This document shows, piece after piece, positions 61,391 to 64,000 of a stretch of DNA of 64,000 nt. The position numbers and the translations under genes are program-made. The DNA comes from Neobacillus cucumis (lineage in GTDB: Bacteria > Bacillota > Bacilli > Bacillales > Cytobacillaceae), in the NCBI RefSeq assembly GCF_016908975.1, contig NZ_JAFBEX010000018.1:52257-116256 (forward strand), written 5' to 3'. Numbering within the stretch: the first letter of the stretch is position 1; each line of letters begins with the position of its first letter. A model generated the notes under the pieces. That model did no database searches. It was given only the letters and a program-made list of their open reading frames with translations, and was not told where the DNA came from.

Positions 61391-61444
61391 TAAAAGGTAA
61401 CAGCGATTAGAAAAAATACCACTTTCTTTAGAAAACCCTTTCAT
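61391..61444 (-). promoter_or_regulatory. 54-bp conserved upstream module (copy 2, xylFGH)
   Basis: It contains AAAGGTAACAGCGATTAGA, AAAAATACCA and GAAAACCCTTTCAT and aligns with 26592-26645. It lies 212-265 bases upstream of the xylF start, above the XylR box, where an activator would be expected to bind. Confidence 0.65.
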
Positions 61445-61565
61445 TTTCCGTTTTTTGTTACGTTAACGGTGCCCTGATTGAAATCCTGTGAATATCTCCC
61501 GAATAAATGTGAAAGAGGACATAATTCTTATGTCCTCTTTCATAAGCAAAATATACTAAAACTCA

Positions 61566-62170
61566 ATACTTACTTCTGTCTTTAACGATTACGTCTTCTT
61601 GTTGTCTGGCAAAATCCTCAGGTGTGATTTGCTTTCCAAATAATGCAGTAATCAGTTGATCGTATAGTTTTGATTCTGCGGGTTGTTGACTGGGTATCAA
61701 AATAAGTTGTTATAATTGATGAACTGTTTAAATCTTTCAAGATATCATTGTACATTGGAGAAAGTTGTATCTACTTTTGTTGCTGGAATGACCCCTGCAG
61801 CCCTAACTGATTTATCCCCCCACTCCTTTACAAGAAATGCAGCAAAATCTTCAGCCTGTTTTCTTACTTTAGAGTTTTGTGCGACAAATAAACCAATACC
61901 GGGACCGCCAACATAACTGTTTTGATCTGTACCTTTACCGCCTTCATAAAGCGGGAATTTAAAGTAACCGATTTTATCTTTAAACTCTTGTGAAAAATAA
62001 GGGCTTGTCGTATAGTTCGGCAACTCCCAGGTAGCTATTAGGAAGATTGCTGCTTTTTCATTAATAAAGTATTTTCTTGCATCATCATTTGATATCGCAC
62101 TAGCACCTTCCTCAAAAGCCCCCCCCTATCTACAAGGTTTTGTGTTTCTTTTGCCGCTGTTATAATCGAT
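61566..62170 (-). pseudogene. Relic of a sugar-binding protein, paralogue of 27022-28356
   Basis: The minus strand reads TAAKETQNLVDR, a frameshift at 62122, then NDDARKYFINEKAAIFLIAT and WELPNYTTSPYFSQEF, FPLYEGGKGTDQNSYVGGPG and AAFLVKEWGDKSVRAAGVIP, breaking again near 61765. The C-terminal stretch ends near 61566 (FGKQITPEDFARQ-like). It aligns with residues of about 220-440 of the intact orphan binding protein; the N-terminal half is absent. Confidence 0.85.
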
Positions 62171-62353
62171 GTTTTTAACAATTAATTTGCTTTGTTTAAT
62201 TTCTAACGTCCATCTCTTTTTTTATCAGTAATTTTTGCATTACTACTTTCAACTCATCATCTTTAGCCGTCCTCTTCTTCTTGATATCGTATCTCCCTCA
62301 GCATAAGATTCAAAGCATATGATTTTAACTAATTTCAGTCTTGTTGAAACAAC

Positions 62354-62386
62354 AAAAAAGACTTCCAACATGAACTGTCGAAAGCC
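62354..62386 (-). terminator. Terminator of the rRNA-tRNA operon
   Basis: On the minus strand GGCTTTCGACA, a 5-base loop, TGTTGGAAGTC, then TTTTTTGTT. It lies 33 bases beyond the last tRNA. Confidence 0.8.
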
Positions 62387-62418
62387 TTCATTTGACAGCT
62401 TTGGCTAGCTGCCTAGTA

Positions 62419-62500
62419 TACCGGTGGTCGGGGTCGAACCGACACTCCTCACGGAACACGATTTTGAGTCGTGCGCGTCTGCCAATTCCGCCACACCGGC
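62419..62500 (-). tRNA. tRNA-Leu (CAA)
   Basis: Class II tRNA with long variable arm; anticodon loop CTCAAAA gives CAA. The last tRNA of the cluster. CCA is not encoded. Confidence 0.93.
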
Positions 62501-62521
62501 GTATTAAGTTGTGTAAAGCAA

Positions 62522-62607
62522 TGCCGAGGACCGGAATCGAACCGGTACGGTAGTCACCTACCGCAGGATTTTAAGTCCTGTGCGTCTGCCAGTTCCGCCA
62601 CCCCGGC
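62522..62607 (-). tRNA. tRNA-Leu (UAA)
   Basis: Class II tRNA; anticodon loop CTTAAAA gives UAA. CCA is not encoded. Confidence 0.93.
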
Positions 62608-62638
62608 ATAATAAAAGCATTGCTTATTCATAACATTT

Positions 62639-62712
<74 letters not shown>

Positions 62713-62719
62713 AAAATAT

Positions 62720-62794
62720 TGGAGCGGAAGACGGGATTCGAACCCGCGACCCCCACCTTGGCAAGGTGGTGTTCTACCACTGAACTACTTCCGC
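62720..62794 (-). tRNA. tRNA-Gly (GCC)
   Basis: Anticodon stem CCACC/GGTGG with loop TTGCCAA gives GCC; CCA encoded. Confidence 0.95.
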
Positions 62795-62798
62795 AAAA

Positions 62799-62873
62799 TG
62801 GCTGGGCTAGCTGGATTTGAACCAACGCATGTCGCAGTCAAAGTGCGATGCCTTACCGCTTGGCTATAGCCCA
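62799..62873 (-). tRNA. tRNA-Gln (UUG)
   Basis: Anticodon UUG in CGCACTTTGACTGCG; acceptor TGGGCTA/TAGCCCA; CCA encoded. Confidence 0.94.
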
Positions 62874-62898
62874 ATGCTTATAAAAATTGGTTATATTA

Positions 62899-62975
62899 TG
62901 GGGCGACTGATGGGAATCGAACCCACGAATGTCGGAACCACAATCCGATGCGTTAACCACTTCGCCACAATCGCC
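62899..62975 (-). tRNA. tRNA-His (GUG)
   Basis: Anticodon GUG in CGGATTGTGGTTCCG. The extra G at position -1 pairs with C73 as in all bacterial tRNA-His; CCA encoded. Confidence 0.94.
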
Positions 62976-62985
62976 ACAATATAAT

Positions 62986-63059
62986 TGGCAGGGGTAGTAG
63001 GAATCGAACCCACACCAAAGGTTTTGGAGACCTTCGTTCTACCTTTAAACTATACCCCT
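62986..63059 (-). tRNA. tRNA-Trp (CCA)
   Basis: Anticodon CCA in AAGGTCTCCAAAACCTT; 3' CCA encoded. Confidence 0.94.
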
Positions 63060-63064
63060 ATAAA

Positions 63065-63149
63065 TGGTGGAGGGGGACGGATTCGAACCGCCGAACCCGG
63101 AGGGAGCGGATTTACAGTCCGCCGCGTTTAGCCACTTCGCTACCCCTCC
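63065..63149 (-). tRNA. tRNA-Tyr (GUA)
   Basis: Class II tRNA with long variable arm; anticodon GUA in GCGGACTGTAAATCCGC; CCA encoded. Confidence 0.95.
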
Positions 63150-63180
63150 ACATATAAGAAACATAATTGCCAGCAACTGT

Positions 63181-63253
63181 TGGCAAAGAGAAGAATTGAA
63201 CCGACAATATACTGATTACGAATCAGTTGTTCTACCGATTGAGCTACAGCGGC
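63181..63253 (-). pseudogene. Degenerate tRNA-Thr-like gene (anticodon would be CGU)
   Basis: The anticodon arm is intact (ACTGA, loop TTCGTAA, TCAGT), giving CGU. The acceptor stem (GCCGCTG against CTTTGCC) has about three mismatches and the T stem (GTCGG against CTTCT) two or three. The D stem has one mismatch. No CCA is encoded. It stands where tRNA-Thr stands in the B. subtilis trnD order. It should not fold as a working tRNA. Confidence 0.75.
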
Positions 63254-63265
63254 AAAACTATTAAA

Positions 63266-63341
63266 TGGTGGCTCAGGACGGAATCGAACCGCCGACACAA
63301 GGATTTTCAGTCCTTTGCTCTACCGACTGAGCTACTGAGCC
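63266..63341 (-). tRNA. tRNA-Phe (GAA)
   Basis: Anticodon GAA in AAGGACTGAAAATCCTT; CCA encoded. Confidence 0.95.
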
Positions 63342-63347
63342 AACATA

Positions 63348-63424
63348 TGGCGGTCTGGACGGGACTCGAACCCGCGACCTCCTGCGTGACAGGCAGGCAT
63401 TCTAACCAACTGAACTACCAGACC
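63348..63424 (-). tRNA. tRNA-Asp (GUC)
   Basis: Anticodon GUC in CCTGCCTGTCACGCAGG; CCA encoded. Confidence 0.95.
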
Positions 63425-63426
63425 AA

Positions 63427-63500
<74 letters not shown>

Positions 63501-63521
63501 ATAATAATAATTTAAATATTA

Positions 63522-63597
63522 TGGTGGAGGATGACGGGATCGAACCGCCGACCCTCTGCTTGTAAGGCAGATGCTCTCCCAGCTGAGCTAATCCTCC
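63522..63597 (-). tRNA. tRNA-Val (UAC)
   Basis: Anticodon UAC in CTGCCTTACAAGCAG; CCA encoded. Confidence 0.95.
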
Positions 63598-63635
63598 AGA
63601 AATATGATAGTTATTTTCTCTATCAAGAAAAACTT

Positions 63636-63710
63636 TGGTGACCCCTACGGGATTCGAACCCGTGTTACCGCCGTGAAAGGGCGGTGTCTTAACCGCTTGA
63701 CCAAGGGGCC
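63636..63710 (-). tRNA. tRNA-Glu (UUC)
   Basis: Anticodon UUC in CCGCCCTTTCACGGCGG; CCA encoded. Confidence 0.95.
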
Positions 63711-63720
63711 AGATATATTA

Positions 63721-63812
63721 TGGCGGAGAGCAAGGGATTTGAACCCTTGAGACAGGGTTACCCGCCTACACGATTTCCAATCGTGCTCCTTCGGCCACTC
63801 GGACAGCTCTCC
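63721..63812 (-). tRNA. tRNA-Ser (GGA)
   Basis: Class II tRNA with long variable arm; anticodon GGA in CACGATTGGAAATCGTG; CCA encoded. Confidence 0.95.
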
Positions 63813-63819
63813 ATAAAAA

Positions 63820-63894
63820 TGGCTCCGCAGGTAGGACTCGAACCTACGACCGATCGGTTAACAGCCGATAGCTCTACCACTGAGCTACTGCGGA
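63820..63894 (-). tRNA. tRNA-Asn (GUU)
   Basis: Anticodon GUU in ATCGGCTGTTAACCGAT; CCA encoded. The first tRNA after the 5S gene. Confidence 0.95.
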
Positions 63895-63905
63895 ATAATA
63901 TTACA

Positions 63906-64000
<95 letters not shown>

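Noticed and set aside
62198..62340. Lys-rich minus-strand frame ending near 62198
   Set aside because: No start codon with ribosome site and it lies downstream of the tRNA-operon terminator; too weak to call.

Overview
The window is low-GC chromosomal DNA from an endospore-forming Bacillaceae (Bacillus in the broad sense). Three things point there. A gerA/gerC/gerB-type germinant receptor lies at the left. The 16-member tRNA block behind a 5S rRNA at the right (Asn-Ser-Glu-Val-fMet-Asp-Phe-Thr*-Tyr-Trp-His-Gln-Gly-Cys-Leu-Leu) has the order I know from Bacillus subtilis trnD. There is also a relic of a Bacillus-type replication terminator protein. Most of the rest is one large island for uptake and breakdown of xylan-derived sugars, mixed with many decayed genes.

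Layout: 1-661, end of a sugar symporter. 856-4844, spore germinant receptor genes, including a 43-residue subunit gene hidden at the convergent junction. 5165-7136, a graveyard (IS1182 scrap, a 174-bp MITE, BceS/BceA relics, a broken aldo/keto reductase). 7245-19549, nitroreductase; the xynP-xynB-GH5 operon; an oxidative pentose operon (xylonate dehydratase, semialdehyde dehydrogenase, FAH-family dehydratase); and an SDR plus aldo/keto reductase operon. 19658-26645, a MATE relic and a five-gene Opp-type ABC importer. 27022-30980, sensor kinase, response regulator and an unaccompanied sugar-binding lipoprotein. 31213-41738, deacetylase, aldo/keto reductase, mutarotase, GH52 xylosidase, an 80-residue unknown, xylB, xylA and a divergent xylR. 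42140-51516, a second and mostly fossil xylose locus (SGNH esterase, symporter, xylB, sugar MFS, HPr and xylA relics) around an intact second xylR, an intact paralogue of the 80-residue protein and an intact Gfo/Idh-ThuA-Gfo/Idh operon with an AraC regulator. 52038-57130, a beta-lactamase-like lipoprotein, a GH43 enzyme and further relics. 57237-61179, xylFGH. 61566-62170, a binding-protein relic. 62419-64000, tRNAs and 5S.

How it works together (inference): xylose enters through XylFGH, and xylo-oligosaccharides through XynP and probably the Opp-type importer. The glycosidases GH43, GH52 and GH5 have no signal peptides, so they should act in the cytosol. Xylose then has two routes: isomerase/kinase (XylA, XylB) to xylulose 5-phosphate, and a Weimberg-like oxidative route to 2-oxoglutarate. 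About a dozen palindromic XylR-type operators, almost all of the form GTTTGT-N7-ATAAAC, sit in front of both routes, the transporters and even the relics. A second conserved module of about 54 bp precedes only the two ABC-importer operons and may be the target of the two-component system. All product names rest on reading the translations by eye; no database search was run.
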